This document shows, one piece after another, positions 1 through 12,594 of a DNA stretch of 64,000 bases. The notes below the pieces were generated by a model, which saw nothing but the letters and a program-made list of their open reading frames with translations, ran no database searches and was not told the DNA's origin. The position numbers were made by a program, and so were the translations under genes. The DNA lies in contig NC_057385.1 of assembly GCF_016906535.1 (NCBI RefSeq), positions 3,348,001-3,412,000 of the forward strand. The letters are read 5' to 3'. This DNA is from Rhizoctonia solani. Its lineage: Eukaryota; Basidiomycota; Agaricomycetes; Cantharellales; Ceratobasidiaceae. Position 1 is the first letter of the stretch; each line of letters begins with the position of its first letter.

Positions 1-236
1 CTGAGTGCTTCTCGAATCTTGGACCAACCGAGATAGCTGAGTTGCAACGCGATTATCCTGTAATAATACTGTGTTCATGTGCAATGTATGTTCTGGCCCC
101 TATAAGAATGTTCAATGTTTCAAATGATTCCTCCCGTCAGTACCTCGAAGCAGAATTAGCTCTCCCAAATACAGAATATCGCGGATATGGATTACCTTGA
201 TGCCGAAACTCTTAGAATGTCGATAAATCTTGAGAC
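1..236. other. window edge, no gene recognised
   Basis: No convincing coding sequence. A 62-codon reading frame on the minus strand overlaps the promoter of the tyrosinase copy and shows no recognisable domain. The stretch probably holds 5' flanking DNA of that gene. Confidence 0.4.
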
Positions 237-244
237 TATAAAAA
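237..244 (+). promoter_or_regulatory. TATA box of tyrosinase copy 1
   Basis: TATAAAAA about 75 bases before the ATG at 318. Tyrosinase 3 has TATAAAAA and tyrosinase 2 has the weaker CATAAAAG in comparable places. This suggests the three copies were duplicated together with a core promoter. Inference from position and motif only. Confidence 0.5.
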
Positions 245-317
245 CAGCAGCCCTGCGCACTCCAAACTACATCACTCGTCTTCCATTCATATCTGTTCAT
301 ACTACTCTCCTACCATC

Positions 318-2294
318 ATGAAGATCGCTACTGCATTCCATCTTTCTGCCTTGGTTGCCTTTGTCGCCGCTGCTGAGCAGGCTCAGACATGCTCCTCGCT
401 CGAAGTGCGCAGGGAATGGCGTTCGTTCAGCAGGGCAGAGCGCAAAGCCTGGATTGACTCAGTCAATGTGAGAAACAGTGCTTTTATCTTTTGCGCTTGC
501 TTACATCGACTAATACCATCTTAGTGCCTCAACAAACTCCCCAGCAATGGCAAGATTAACCCTCCTATCGACACTGAGAGGCTTGAGTTCACCTACCACG
601 TTAGTAGACAGCTATAGCCGAATACTTATTGACCATTGGACCCCCCCTGTAGATTGCGCCATTCAACGCAAGTGGTACTTACTATGACGACCTGGGTTTA
701 TGCGTAAGTAATCGATCTCGCTTATTAGGCTCGGAGTAGTGTTCTAACTTGCAGGGATTTTCAGTCACATGAATTTGAATCGTACGTTGAATTTTGGCTC
801 CAAGAGCACCCCACTAACTCCCCAAACAGCGGTAATTCACCATACGGACTTTTCCTACCATGGCACCGGTATGTGATGTTCATCTTTGAATTCTGTTATT
901 TTCGATAGATCTCATTTTTTTCTGGTGATCTAGTGCATACACACAAGAATGACCAACGCGCTCCGCTCAGAGTGTGGTTATAAAGGCGTTGTACCTTGTA
1001 AGCTTATTCCTTTGATACCGTGCCCCAGGAGCTCACGTAACATTCCGGCAGATTGGGGTAAGGATTCATATTTAAACGATTGAAAAGGTCTGCAAGTACT
1101 TACTTCCAAATATTTATCTAAATGCATGGGAGAAAGGTCAGAGTTTGCAGGTACTACCGGTCACTTACTTGATTACTGATTATCATTCAAATAAATTAGA
1201 TTCAGAAGACTTTCTTGGAAGTGAAATCTGGGACACTGATTCTGAATCAGGGCTGGGAGGGTTCAGCGATAATGAAGAAGGTGAGTATTTTCCACCAATC
1301 AAGCTACTGGTCCACTGAATGTATGGACACGCAGTGACTACACTCTCCATACTGGCGCTTTGAAAATCGATCTCTCGTATCCCACGTACGTATTCTGCCG
1401 AGTCTAACGGGACCTATCCACTCATTGAGCCTTCACAGCCCGCACAAGCTGCGTCGCCACTACTACCTCAACCTTGGAGAAACTCCAACTTGACGGCTGT
1501 ATCCACTTTCACGCCAGCAGAAGTTCAAAAGCTACTTGCCATAGCCGATGGTAACTTTACCCAGTTCCAAGGATATTTGGAAGCGACCACCGGTATGCAT
1601 GCTGCCATTCATCTACGATGGGAGGGTATGTAGTACAATACCATCTATACTCGTGAATCTTAGAGAGTACTTGTTTTGATTGTTTTTAGGGATATGGGAA
1701 ACGTTGCCCAGCAGGAACCGAGGGCAGTATTTACTGTCCTTCCGGCAACCCTACGTTCTCTGCTAGCGAGGTGAGGGTTTCGGCTCTCAAACTTGGCCTA
1801 TTCTAATTATACTCACAACCGTCACTTCACACAGCCAATGTTCCACTTGCATCACGCGGTAATTAACACCTCAAATTGATCTATAAATGACTACTGATTA
1901 ATAGTTCTAATTGACACAGAACGTAGACCGCCTGTGGTGGTTATGGCAAGAAAAGAACTCGGTCAACAAGTATGCGTTCCACGGTGGATCCGTTCAGGTA
2001 AAGTCACAACTTTAACCGCAGGCTTGCTTTACCGATTTGCTCATGCAATTTTCGATTTTCGAATGTGCAGAACCGATCGTCGTCTGACATCTACCCCAAC
2101 GGCCAGCCCCCTTGGCTCAACAAGACCGACCCCGTCCCCAGCGCCGGTAAGATCTATATTTATCACCCGCATATATGATAGTCCTTTACTGACCGTATAA
2201 ACGCTCGTAATCTGCAGGATTGTGGGATGTATACACCATCGAGCAAACTTTGGATACTCGCAGCTGGCCATGGTGCTATGTCTACGACCAGTAA
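318..2294 (+). pseudogene. Decayed short secreted tyrosinase, copy 1
   Basis: Aligning by eye with tyrosinases 2 and 3 recovers the whole gene: signal peptide and first exon (318-467), second exon starting CLNKLPSNGK at 525, the FLPWHR part of CuA, the CuB motif FHLHH followed by NVDRLWWLWQ, and the last exon ending RSWPWCYVYDQ at 2294. The reading frame is broken several times. There is one extra base in DDLxYAHM near 700, which loses a copper-ligand region, and a compensating loss near 855. One base is lost near 950, giving a TGA where the paralogues have a Trp codon. The splice acceptor before the WEK microexon (about 1124) reads AATG instead of an AG. Further shifts lie near 1494 and 1615. 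One or two indels could be assembly error, but this many plus a lost splice site point to a pseudogene. The splice frame is still easy to follow, so decay is recent. Confidence 0.8.
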
Positions 2295-3947
2295 ATTCGC
2301 TCTCAAGTCTCGGGAAGCTATAATCTCGAAACACCTTCAAGGACTCTCTAATGGCTTGGAAAATTCATGTAACTTCAGTCCTGAAACGAGTACTGTAGAT
2401 ACAAAAGATCGAATGCTTCGAATTCAGAAAATGGTATCTACATCCACACCTCTATTTAATAATTATAAGTATCACGATGGAACAGAATTCTGGCCTTGTC
2501 GCATAGACCAAGATACAGGATCCAGTTCATTGTTTCGTATTTATTATTTTCTATGCCCGGGCTATGTAAAACAGGAAAGTCTATATTTATTATGTTTTTC
2601 GGAATGTGAGTTAGCCTTGGGGTCATTGGAGATCCGCCGTCCGCGACAAGCTCCAAACGATCAGCCTGCTGGATACACAAGATCCTATGTCATAATCGCG
2701 GAATATATTATACGTTTACAACTGTACCTAGAGTACAGTGCCATTATCAATATCGAAAGAGTGGCGTATGTTCCGAGCTGCAAAGTCGTTTGATAGACAC
2801 GGATCTATATGGGCATTTTCTGTTATCTTGCGCCGGTTCCGAGCCGAGCCCTTGAGAAGTTGATAATCTCTACGAGTATGGATTTCGATATTTCTGGTTG
2901 GAGAACTCCACAAGTCGTTTGGTTATCATGAATAGTATGCTAAAACCCCGCACCCCCTTGTTCATGCTATTTCAGGAAAAGGGGTTCTCAACATTTGAAC
3001 CGGACAGCAAAACGAAACGAAAACGCCAACGTCGCTTGGACTCGGATCCAACGCACCAGACAGTTCTTCCCTCACCAGGCAAACATCAACTAAAAATGCA
3101 CCATATTTTTCATATTCAACTTCAGTTTATTCATTTAATTTCGGTGGAGCCAGTTATGAAGGGAACAACAACAAGTACAACAAGAGGGAAATGCAGGACA
3201 TGGGCGTAAAGGGATACAAATGTGCGACTTGAAGGCGCGGTAGAAAAACAGTGAGATTGATGGAGATGGATAACCAATGTGTATGCAGGAGACTCATCTG
3301 ATAAACAAATGTAAGAAGAAAGTTAAATAGAGGACGAGATCGAGTGCACGTCGGTGCACATGATGACGGCCGTGGCAGAGAACGAAGCAAACTAGTGATA
3401 CAGAAGAGCCAAGATGATTGTGAGAGCCAATAAAACCAGAAAAGACCAAGACACATAAATAAGCAAAAGACCAACGTTTAAGGGGGGTGGTCGAGACCAG
3501 GACCAACAACGTTTATGTTACATAAGCGAGATCGACAGAAGGATTTCGTCGGCTAGATCTGACTCAGATAGCCTCGCTCTATATCGGATAAATGACCATC
3601 TCTGGGAACGCAGGATACGAGAAGGGCGGAGGAATGAGGGAGCGGATTGATCGGGTTGAGGTGGCAGGGGATGAGCGTGGCCGGCACGAGAATGTGCCGA
3701 AACGTGATGAACACGAGGAGCCAGGTTGGGCTACAGACTCAACGGGCGCTTGGCAGCACCGCTTGCTCGGCGCACACGATCCTTCATGTGGTGCAGGCCA
3801 AGCTTGGTCCTGAGTCCCAAGGAGTAGATAGACTGACGAAACGAGTGACTGGATGACGGCCTGGATTGATCAGTCACACGTCAGCCCTATAACGTGAGAC
3901 AAGACAACGGTGGGGCAAGGCAGACGTACGAGTTGGGCACATTTGGA
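2295..3947. other. intergenic, no supported gene
   Basis: I see no gene with domain or paralogue support. The 188-codon plus-strand frame starting at 2227 is the last tyrosinase exon read in the wrong frame and run into 3' flanking DNA. The minus-strand frames at 3154-3509 are hydrophobic and low in complexity. They may belong to the 3' untranslated region or a last exon of the gene at 3948-4817. Confidence 0.4.
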
Positions 3948-4817
3948 TCATCCTCGTCCTCCTCGGGTGTTTGTGCAGTCGTTGGAGACGGGGGTGTGAG
4001 CTCGGGCTCGTCCTGTGCGCATGTGTATTCGGCATTTGTGTTCGGTGTGAGGTGCAGTGTTTGGTTGTGGGTGTGGATGTGATTGTGATTGCTCGGTGGT
4101 CGTCGCAGGAGGTGTGCTGAAATGACCGTAACCAGGAACATATTGAGAATCAACGAGCGTCAGTGGGGCTTCTTCGGGCTCTTCTTCTAGGAACAGTGGT
4201 GGGGGCATGACATTTCGCTTGTTGACTTCGTGCTGAACTCTAACCGCCCGCTGAGCTGGCGTCCACGGGAAGAGCGATGAACGTGGGATATGTGCTGGTG
4301 GGGATATGTGTCGACCGCTGTGGGATTCGAAGTTGGCTGGCATGGGTCGGTCGAGCTCTAGTGGCGGAGTGGGCAAGGCGGAGATTGACCTCGAACGTGA
4401 CCCGTATACGTATTTGGAGCCGCCGGAGGCTGGAGCTGAACCAGATGAAACCGAGGAATGGTAAGACGAGCTCGCTGTTGAATACGCCATCCGGCCGCTC
4501 GGGAAACTCGTCGGTCCTCTGCTCATCGACCTGGGCTCGTCATCGTCATCGTCATCTCCATCGAACCAAGGCCATGCCCTGGGTTCGTCCATTGGCGTCA
4601 CCGCAGGATACGATCCAAACGGCCTGAAATCAGGATCGTGCTGTTCTCCGTATCGGTCGACGAAGACGCTCGCTTGGGGCAACGACGGAGACCGAGCTCG
4701 AAACGACGAGGAGAACGCATTCGGACTTTGTCCCGAGTATTCCGGATCGAGTATACGGGACAGCACGCGTGCTCGACGCTCGGGGTCGTCTTTGGACCGA
4801 TGGTGAGAGTGGATCAT
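3948..4817 (-). CDS. Ser/Pro-rich protein of unknown function
   Basis: Open frame of 289 codons with no family I recognise. It starts MIHSHHRSKDDPERRARV, carries an Asp run (GDDDDDDEP) around residue 90, Ser-rich stretches (SSSYHSSVSSGS) and Pro-rich stretches with LPTPP and PPAHIPRS, and is rich in Arg-Ser. Such composition suggests an intrinsically disordered protein, possibly a phosphorylated regulator, but no function can be assigned. The C-terminal end is doubtful. From about 4080 downward a different minus-strand frame (3887-4153) reads a more protein-like acidic sequence, DEPELTPPSPTTAQ and then PEEDEDDPNVPNS, followed by a possible splice donor. An intron or a frameshift near 4100 is therefore likely, and the true 3' end may lie further down. 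Confidence 0.5.
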   Translation of the reverse strand: MIHSHHRSKDDPERRARVLSRILDPEYSGQSPNAFSSSFRARSPSLPQASVFVDRYGEQHDPDFRPFGSYPAVTPMDEPRAWPWFDGDDDDDDEPRSMSRGPTSFPSGRMAYSTASSSYHSSVSSGSAPASGGSKYVYGSRSRSISALPTPPLELDRPMPANFESHSGRHISPPAHIPRSSLFPWTPAQRAVRVQHEVNKRNVMPPPLFLEEEPEEAPLTLVDSQYVPGYGHFSTPPATTTEQSQSHPHPQPNTAPHTEHKCRIHMRTGRARAHTPVSNDCTNTRGGRG

Positions 4818-7053
4818 GATGGTGGAGGATGGGGCGTGGCATTCTTCACTTTCGGCAGCTCGCTCAGGTCACTCGGTTTTAACGACCTGTGGGTAGCGAG
4901 AATGTTTTATTTTCAACCGGGATGACGTCAGCACAGCCATTGCTGTCATTTCCAACGCCCATTTCTCTGGTGATGCATTCCCCCGCCTAGATCGCAGCGC
5001 TCCCAGATCGACCTTGGGCCCCAAATTATCCTGTTCTGTGCTAAATGAAGTATGCTTCCCGTCGGGCTTTGGGGAGCGATCATTGTTGCCTATGATCCCT
5101 CCTGCGCTCACCTGAATCAAATGTATGTAGACAGTGTGGTCATAGCATATGGTCATTCGAGCGGCTATTGTGCCCCGTCAAGGCTGAAATTGGGGCAAAA
5201 GGCTTGGGTGCAGCCCCAATAGTCGGATAGAGGAGGAAGGGGGAGACATTTGCAAACTCGACGGCGAAAATTACTTGACTCCAATAGCCTGAACCAAGTT
5301 GGTCAGCTACGAGACTTACTGAGTCAGCGGCAAAGGCCTTGGCCTTACGTCCCGCTTCAATTTCCTCCTTTGGAGTACTGCCCCTCGGCTCCATATTCTG
5401 GGCTCGCCACACTATCGCCACGCCGTGGCGCAGTCCCCCTCCTCCACGAATACACAACTATCAATCAAGGCGTCGAGATTGGCTCAGTTCGGGTTGCTAG
5501 TATACGTACAAAGGAACAGATATTTCTGTACAATCTATCACGGGCTCAAAAGTTATTTATATATTCCCACGTAACCGGACCGCCACGGAACGTACCATCT
5601 ACGTAACATATCACACGAATAAAGTAAAATAAAATGAACGTTGGGCGCATTTCGCCAGTTTCCAGAATTAACAAGCTCAAGGTCTGATAGCCGAAATGTT
5701 TCTCAGTAGATTTTGAGAACCCTCAAAATAGAGCCGAGCGGTCTGAATATGGATCGTCGCCTAGCACTGCCCAATCGTAGTGGGCCAAGGTCCAGCCCAA
5801 GGTTGGATCCGAGTCAACTTGGATTTGAAGCTTGGCAGGGGGACGTAATTACGATTATCTATACGGTCTACTTAGAACATAACCTAATAGGATAAGCATT
5901 GGAGACTATTCCGAGAGTATCGTAAATAAGGTAGGCTATACGTGTCTGGTATGACGTCTTCCGTGTCGTTATCTTGCGCTTGGCCCTCCTCGTGACCACC
6001 CACAAGCATGTCAATGTCCGTTTAATGCGTCCTCTCCCTCTCCCCTCCCCGCAGCAGACCCCAGCATATAGCTTTCTTCTAAATGTCCAAGAATGACATG
6101 TATTAAATGAACTTGATGGTCCCGTTTAGCGAGGAGCCTGAGGATGACCGCTTCGTCTACAAGGCATGTCGAGACCTGGCCGAAGCGCGAGAAGGAACAA
6201 AAAGTAACGCGTTACTTTTTGTACTCAAACCTTAAAATCAAGTGAATTCTCAAAGTCAATTTCAAGGCACAGAACGGGCACAGAGACCTCGAGATTCGGG
6301 AGGATCCGGAAATAGAAGAGCGAGATCCGCTTGCCAAATGCGGGTACCTCTTTGCCGATCTTAGGAGTACGTGTGGGGGACTGATCGGGAAGTCTAGGCG
6401 AGTGGTGGATTTAGAGGTTTTAGCTCGGGAAGCTGGTTCATATACGCAAATAGGCATATCTCATTTGTTCGTGTGTGCCGTATTTTACGATGAATTGGTT
6501 GTGGAAGCTTGTCGTCGACAGCGGCGTTTACCTTTTTTGGCTCCCTATTGTTCCGGAGTATATGAGTTAAGCAAACAAGCGGTGTTCTGGGATCGCTAGC
6601 TGTAAGATGAAAAATATTGCAAAGTTCTTAATGATCTTCTTTACTCACTGTTACACATGGGTCGGAAACTTCCCAATTCTTAAACTTGTAGACCCTTACA
6701 ATTCGGCCCTGTCAAAAAGGATCGGAAGGTGGCAAGGTCTTGCGGTCATTGCGTGCATATCGCTATACCCGTATGTACATGTGAAGTGAGCTAGGCCCTT
6801 TCAATGGCACAAGCTCCTCGCACCCGACCGAATTCAACAGAGAGAGTTAGGTAAATGCACAGGCACTAACCTCCTACCGAGAACCTAATCAAACCGAATA
6901 GTTTGTAACCCGGAGCTTACAACCGAATCAACGCCAGGGCAGTAATAAACGCTATAGTATATATCGTATTCCAAAAACCATCACAGTAAAGCCTACTATT
7001 TTAAAATGTCCAATGTCATTCATACAGTGAGAAATCACACACTATAACCCCAC
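4818..7053. other. intergenic, mostly featureless
   Basis: A 105-codon minus-strand frame at 5140-5457 holds MEPRGSTPKEEIEAGRKAKA and could be a small gene or a first exon, but I have no homologue for it. The rest gives no gene call. A 26-base perfect palindrome lies at 6197-6222 (separate entry). Confidence 0.4.
6197..6222. repeat. 26-base perfect palindrome
   Basis: The left half reads ACAAAAAGTAACG and the right half is its exact reverse complement, with ACGCGT at the centre and no spacer. It lies in a gene-poor stretch. It could be a dimeric protein-binding site or a cruciform. The CGCG core resembles an MluI-type ACGCGT cell-cycle box, but no gene start is nearby. Confidence 0.75.
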
Positions 7054-10000
7054 TCAAAACCCAACTCCCAAATGGACATTGTCAACTCCATTAAGCCAGG
7101 CTCGCGTCCCGAATAAATCTCGGGTGATTTTGACCAGTCCTTCGACCGTGCGTACCATCTCATCAATCACTTCGTTCTCAGCCATCGCATACCCAATATC
7201 TGTCGCTCGCCCCTGAGACTGGAGTGCATCCATCAGCTCGATGTTTAGCACATCAAGTGCCTTGCGTGGTGACGGTAGGCCTTGGGGCAATGCTCGTCTG
7301 GATCGGAACGCGTGTTCGCAAGCGTATAGTGCAAGAGTGATGCACGAATCCTATTCAACACTGAGTATCATGAGGCTATTTGATGTTCTCAGTCGACACT
7401 TACAACTCGTTGTCTCTGTACCAGAACAGTGTCGATCGCCATGTGAGGTACGTTTTCGCGGATACGTCTTAGACCTGATGTTAGGTCCACCAGCCGTTGT
7501 ACATAGCCAGTGACCATTCGATACGATTCGGTCGGTTTCTATTTGCAACATTATTTAGTTTGACGAATGAGCGATATATATAAAGCACGTACTGGCATCA
7601 AGCTAAGCTCATGTTCCATTTGACCAAGACAGATCTTCTCTCGCATGACGAGTTTCTATTAATTTCAATCGACCACCAAGCCAATTATAATTAGTTCGCA
7701 GCTGGAGTTGCATTGGAGAAGATTCTTACCCGTATCCTTAGTTCAAGTTTGGCACTACAAGTCTGAGCTTGCGCAACTTCAACCCCAGACTTGGGTGATC
7801 CGTGAGGGGTATTATTGTGTGTTCGACTGAGAGCAGTAAGAATTGACTTGAGAAATGGTGGCTGAGACGATGCTTACCTGCTCAGTTCACTGTGGAGGAC
7901 TCTGACATCTTCGATCACCTTGGCCATCCCACTAAGGAATATGGCTCGAGGACGTTTAGGAAAGAATATATGATCAATAAGGATGGCAGCGACTATTCCA
8001 ATCGAAATCTGGAGAGCGCGTAATGCGGTGAGGTCTTCCAGATACATTTGGGATTAATTAGGATCAAATAAAACGTTGATTCACTTACGGAGCATGGAGA
8101 TTTCAGCAACTCCAAGATAGGGAATGAATAATACAGGTGGAATTGTAACGGATCTAGGATCCGTTTAGAGATTAAAAGCGGATTAAAATAGCAGTAAGCT
8201 TATTACTCACGCAACAATTCCTACACCGGGAGTAGACGATCTGACAAACCAAGTTATGATGATTTCTGCGGCCTAACAAAAATATATCTGTGTTTATTTC
8301 TTCATATATCAATGAGTCTATGACTTACGGTTATAAGCGCGACGACTCCATATGGATTGGTACCCGCAATCTGCCAAGTCTGACCTTGGAGCGTAAGAAC
8401 ACCTGATTATGTAAGGCTGGGGCCGGGCTTACAATATACGCATAAAGTGCTCCAATGCCAGTTCCGAACTGGGTGGAAGTCAGTAGGTGTGCCGTATTAT
8501 CAAGACGTTGTTATTCATACCACTCTCCATATGCCGACCCTCCATGTCAAAGCCGTATTTGGCTCTATCACATAAACAAACGAGATGATAGCCCAAACAC
8601 CATAGCTAGAGTTATAGAATTGCTTTCCTGTATCCTTGTAAATTTCTATTGGGACACACGAGTCTTCAATCGAGCTCACCACTAGAAGTCTCAGGAAGCA
8701 GAGCGGGAATCATCAAGATTGCAATGCCTAGCGCGTGCTTGAATGCGAATTGGATGTGCTTCGAGTTTCTTGCCTTCCATATCCAATTTGATAACTGTAT
8801 TCGAGCCCGGAGGATAGTAGGTGTGTGCGTGATTGTTGATAGCGACCATTTTGGGGTCGATTTGGCCGTTGTAGGGGTAGGAAGCAAGGTTGTATGAGGG
8901 TCTTCGAACGGCGACTTCTCCGCGCTGGAGCTAGTATCAGGGCCAGCTGCGGATCTAAGCTCGACAGTACCAGGAGAGTCTTCTTCTTCGATGACGGATC
9001 TGGGAGACATGCCGAGCCAGAACCAGGACGGACGCAGGAAGAAGATATGCAGTCGAGATGTCTGGTGAATTGTAAGGATCCCATGTGCCAATGTCAGAGC
9101 ACGAATGAGTTCCGAAGAAATCTAGAGTCTCTTAAGAATTGTTCAACAATATACGATAGCCCAGAGGTACTAACATGTAGAAGTGCAGCACAGTGTAAGC
9201 TTTTTCGAAAGAGCTCTTTATGATGTCTCTCAGTTCGTTTCAAAGTGCACGCTTTATTGATTTCGTGCACGACCGAATCCAGAGATGTTTTTAATACCAC
9301 GCGGGCATTCGTAACTGCTGTTCGGGCAGCAAGCGGATCATTCGAGTTGACATCCTTGTGCAGGCCATTGCGCATTTTAATTCCGTAGCACTTACCAACG
9401 GCCGCTTGTAAAGTAGATATGCTATCAATGATCGCCGACGAGCACCCCCGGCAGGGGTCGTCCAATTGAGCAAGTAGCATGGTATCTCCAAAGGACTATC
9501 CCAATGTCAGATTGCCTTAGAGCTCAAAGAGTTTAAATCACCTACGTCTCTGTGCCCTCCAGCGCCGGTACTCTTCCCCACGCGAGCTCTTCTCTGACCC
9601 GATTGATTGTAATCAGCAGGGGCTTAATGGCCTTGATTGGTACTCTTCCAATTCGTAGTTCATATGCAGAGTAAGCATATGACGTATGCAGGGCGAGTGC
9701 CTTATCCAGACTCTTGGTGTGTAATGACTCGGTTTGTGATGCCGGTTTATCGTTGTCAAAGAGCGTCTGGGAGGTAGAAGACTGTACTAAGTCTTTGAGA
9801 GCCTCGAGGACATCGAGGACATCCTTGGCGTATCCACCAGGATGCGTGAAAATCCGAGCGATCAGGGAAACAACAAGGCTGGCGGCACCAGCGACGCCGA
9901 ATGCAAAGAGAAGCTGAGTGAGATTATAGTCCCACTAAATGAGATACACCATATTCAGATATGAACCGAAGAAACAGCTAAGGCATCTTACCTGACCCGT

Positions 10001-10613
10001 TTCAGGCGCACGAGCTATCAGCCAAATACCAATAAAGCTCACTGCTCGACAGGCCAGAATAAGGCGGGGCATTCGGCTCCGCACTAGACCCGCTTCATGC
10101 AAACAGTCATTACGGGTACGGTATATGTGATTTTGAGATTTACCAAAAAAGCCGAGAACAACAAGAAAAAAACCGCGAACTGCTCGGCTTTCTGCAGAGC
10201 CAATGCCGTATCTTCGTGCAGTAAATGCGGCACAGGCTAGACCTAAATTGCTCCAGCCGAGCCCAATGAGAACGCCAATGATATTCACAGCTAAGAGCTT
10301 TTGTTAGATGTTTGACTCAGGCAAAGACAGGTGGCATTATACCTAGTCCTTCAATCTGAGCTGAAGGGTTGGCCGAAGGGGGGAAGGAAACGTCCTGCCA
10401 ACGATCACATATGTTACATATTGGAATACATACTAACTAACGCATCCATACCTTGGCCGTCAAAACTAAATAAGTGTAAGCTCCAACCAGTTTTGGAGTG
10501 GGACTTAAAACGGCCACGACCGCACAGATGAATACCACAGACATACGACAAAGAAGCTGGGCCGAAGGAGATAGCATAGCTAGTAAGGAGGATGAGAATG
10601 TGCCACCGCCCAT
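7054..10613 (-). CDS. ArAE/FUSC-type membrane transporter, copy A
   Basis: Multi-exon membrane protein of the fungal aromatic-acid-exporter-like (ArAE/FUSC) type. From the start chosen at 10613 (MGGGTFSSSLLAM) the exons give a first membrane bundle (RMSVVFICAVVAVL, GVLIGLGWSNLGLACAAF, FIGIWLIAR, SLVVSLIARIF). A cytosolic part follows with ALHTSYAYSAYELRIGRVPI and VREELAWG, then the FFLRPSWFWLGMSPRS motif, a second bundle (GVWAIISFVYVIEP, TALTWRVGIW) and a C-terminal cytosolic tail (ATDIGYAMAENEVIDEMV). This two-bundle plan is usual for the family, which is thought to export organic or aromatic acids; the substrate here is unknown. It is the best preserved of three copies, and I saw no frame break in the parts I compared with B and C. 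The ATG is an inference; only the region from LSPSAQLLCRMSV onward is shared with copy C. Confidence 0.75.
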
Positions 10614-11966
10614 GACGAATAAGTGTAGATTGTTCGGGTTGGATATGAATGAGAAGATCTGAGCATACCTTTATCTTAAATAGCATACACAACTCTTTAT
10701 CGACGTTTCGCCCCACATATGGCGTGGCTCGCGGGGGACCTTGGCAATACCAGCAGTCCGCGGGCACGAACGGACAAGTACACTCAGATAGCTTGGAGTA
10801 CTACTTGAACTCCGAGGTCCAAGGTAAACTATTTCCTCGGAGGATATAGGGAACCTCAACTGCAGTCCAACATAGTTCCTAATTAGTCTGAAAGGGCATA
10901 AGATACCGTCAATCAAGTAGCCCCATCCTTTCAAGTGACAAAACTTCGCGACATGGTGGGAAATTGGCGGGGAGATTTTCGGATAGAGTTACGTAGAAAA
11001 TTTCTTCCCTTTAGCTGGCGTCGTGTTCGAAAAGAATAAGAACTGGATGATTGGCGTGTGAATGTACACATTGAGCATGTGCGACGGAGTGTGTATCGGT
11101 TTCCGGGCGTCATGGGAGTAAAGCTGGCATTGATACACATATTTTTTACGGCATTATGATGGATCGGGGTAAGAGGAAGGCTCTATTGACTAGATATATG
11201 CCAAAAGCAACTGGGGCCACCGCAGAGATCGGACAATTACCGACTGAAGTTAGGCCAAAAAAACCGGTATCCCCAAGCTGTATGCACTTGGGACTCTAAT
11301 TCGAGCCACTGATCAAGCTCTCAAGTGTCAGCCAAGCAATTATCCTACTGTTCCTGGTCGGGGTGCAGAATGGGTTGTAAGCAAGTGGCTTCCGATATCA
11401 CGTGCACAGTCCCCATCATCGGACAACCCCCCCCCCACCTGATTTTGAGTGGTGGATTGCTAACAAAATCTCTAATACAGATCACAAATTAGACATCTAG
11501 GGATTCTCTTGAGCTTATTCAGAAGATTTTAGAGGTATCAATTAGTTTGCCTCGGGATTAAAATTTCCCTTTTGAGCTTTTAGCTGCTTCGAAGTAGTAG
11601 CAATCACAGCATCGCTTTCTCTTAGTATCCCGTGCTCATGATTCGCGCAATAGCCCATGTTGCTTCAAGAAGTTGATTTATGTAAACCTTGGCGGTGGTG
11701 TCGTTATAGAGTGTAGTGATTTAATAAGGACGGAAAATCTACCCTTGGCATGATCGAACACCCGGGTATCTTCCATGGCGATGTGTCCAAGTCTAGTACG
11801 TATATGTGAAATATTTTGCGGGTTAGGCAGGAAAATACATGATCAAGTCGAGAACTAGTACGTGGACCGTCTACTGAGCTAACATATGGACCTTGATATA
11901 GCCAAGGGAGACCGGCGAGCATTCAAATTCCTTTCGGGGAGAGGCTCGTTATTAAACACCCCAAAT
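10614..11966. other. intergenic between ArAE copy A and family X copy 1
   Basis: No supported gene. A run of about nine C residues near 11430 is a simple-sequence spot prone to length error. Reading frames of 60-87 codons here have no recognisable content. Confidence 0.4.
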
Positions 11967-12594
11967 CTATGAAGTCTTGGCCTTGATTCTACCTCCACGG
12001 CGTGGGTTTACGATGTTTCGAAGCAAGTGCTTCAATAAACCTCCTGCACGAGCGTCCTTTCGGGGGAAAATCTTTTCGGAGTTTTTGGTATACTTGCTCA
12101 ATGCCCCCTCAGTTTCAAACAACCTCGCTTTCTTTCCAGTATTCGGCATGTCAACCAGGTCAACTAGATTAACATAAATGGTATTGACGAGCTGAGAGTC
12201 TTGGTCAGTTCATTAAACCGGGATACTAACTTACGATTTGACATACCTTTTTGCAGTCACTCAGTTTCTCTGGGATGTTTGCTATATCCATCACTCTACA
12301 CAAGTTTTGCCATGATGCGAGATCGTTCTGGTCCGTCCCGTACGTCAGGTTGAACTGTAAAACCAGTGCGCGACGTAGGCCCGACAAAGCTCCAGATGAT
12401 TTCCAAGTCTTTTTATCCCAGCCGAAAACTTTTTTCATGCGTTTAAGTTCACTAAGAACTGGGCGAGTCGGGTCATAGGTGAATGCAGGAAACTGTGAAA
12501 AGAATTCGACCAGATGGACGGCTGTATTGGGTTGAGTCGTCGGGGGTGCCGGTACGGCGGGAGGCGGGGGTAGTTCCTGAGAAATATCTGTCAA
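11967..12594 (-). CDS. Family X protein, copy 1 (5' end unresolved)
   Basis: Uncharacterised protein with the C-terminal domain shared by the loci at 33.8, 34.8 and 47.7 kb. One exon encodes a Pro-rich segment (ELPPPPAVPAPPTTQ), then FFSQFPAFTYDPTRPV, then ALVLQFNLTYGTDQNDLASW and KLSDCKK. A GT..AG intron (about 12190-12245) leads to LVNTIYVNLVDLVDMPNTGK, SEKIFPRKDARAGGLLKHLL and the stop at 11967. The start cannot be fixed. The frame opens upstream without an ATG, and a nearby candidate first exon (MVSSVVGNDNQN) does not join in phase. Unlike copies 2 and 3, no N-terminal cysteine cluster or acidic linker is visible, so this copy may be 5' truncated or use a different first exon. No function is known to me. 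Confidence 0.6.

Noticed and set aside
2227..2793. 188-codon plus-strand frame
   Set aside because: It begins with the last tyrosinase exon in the wrong frame and continues into 3' flanking DNA; no domain.
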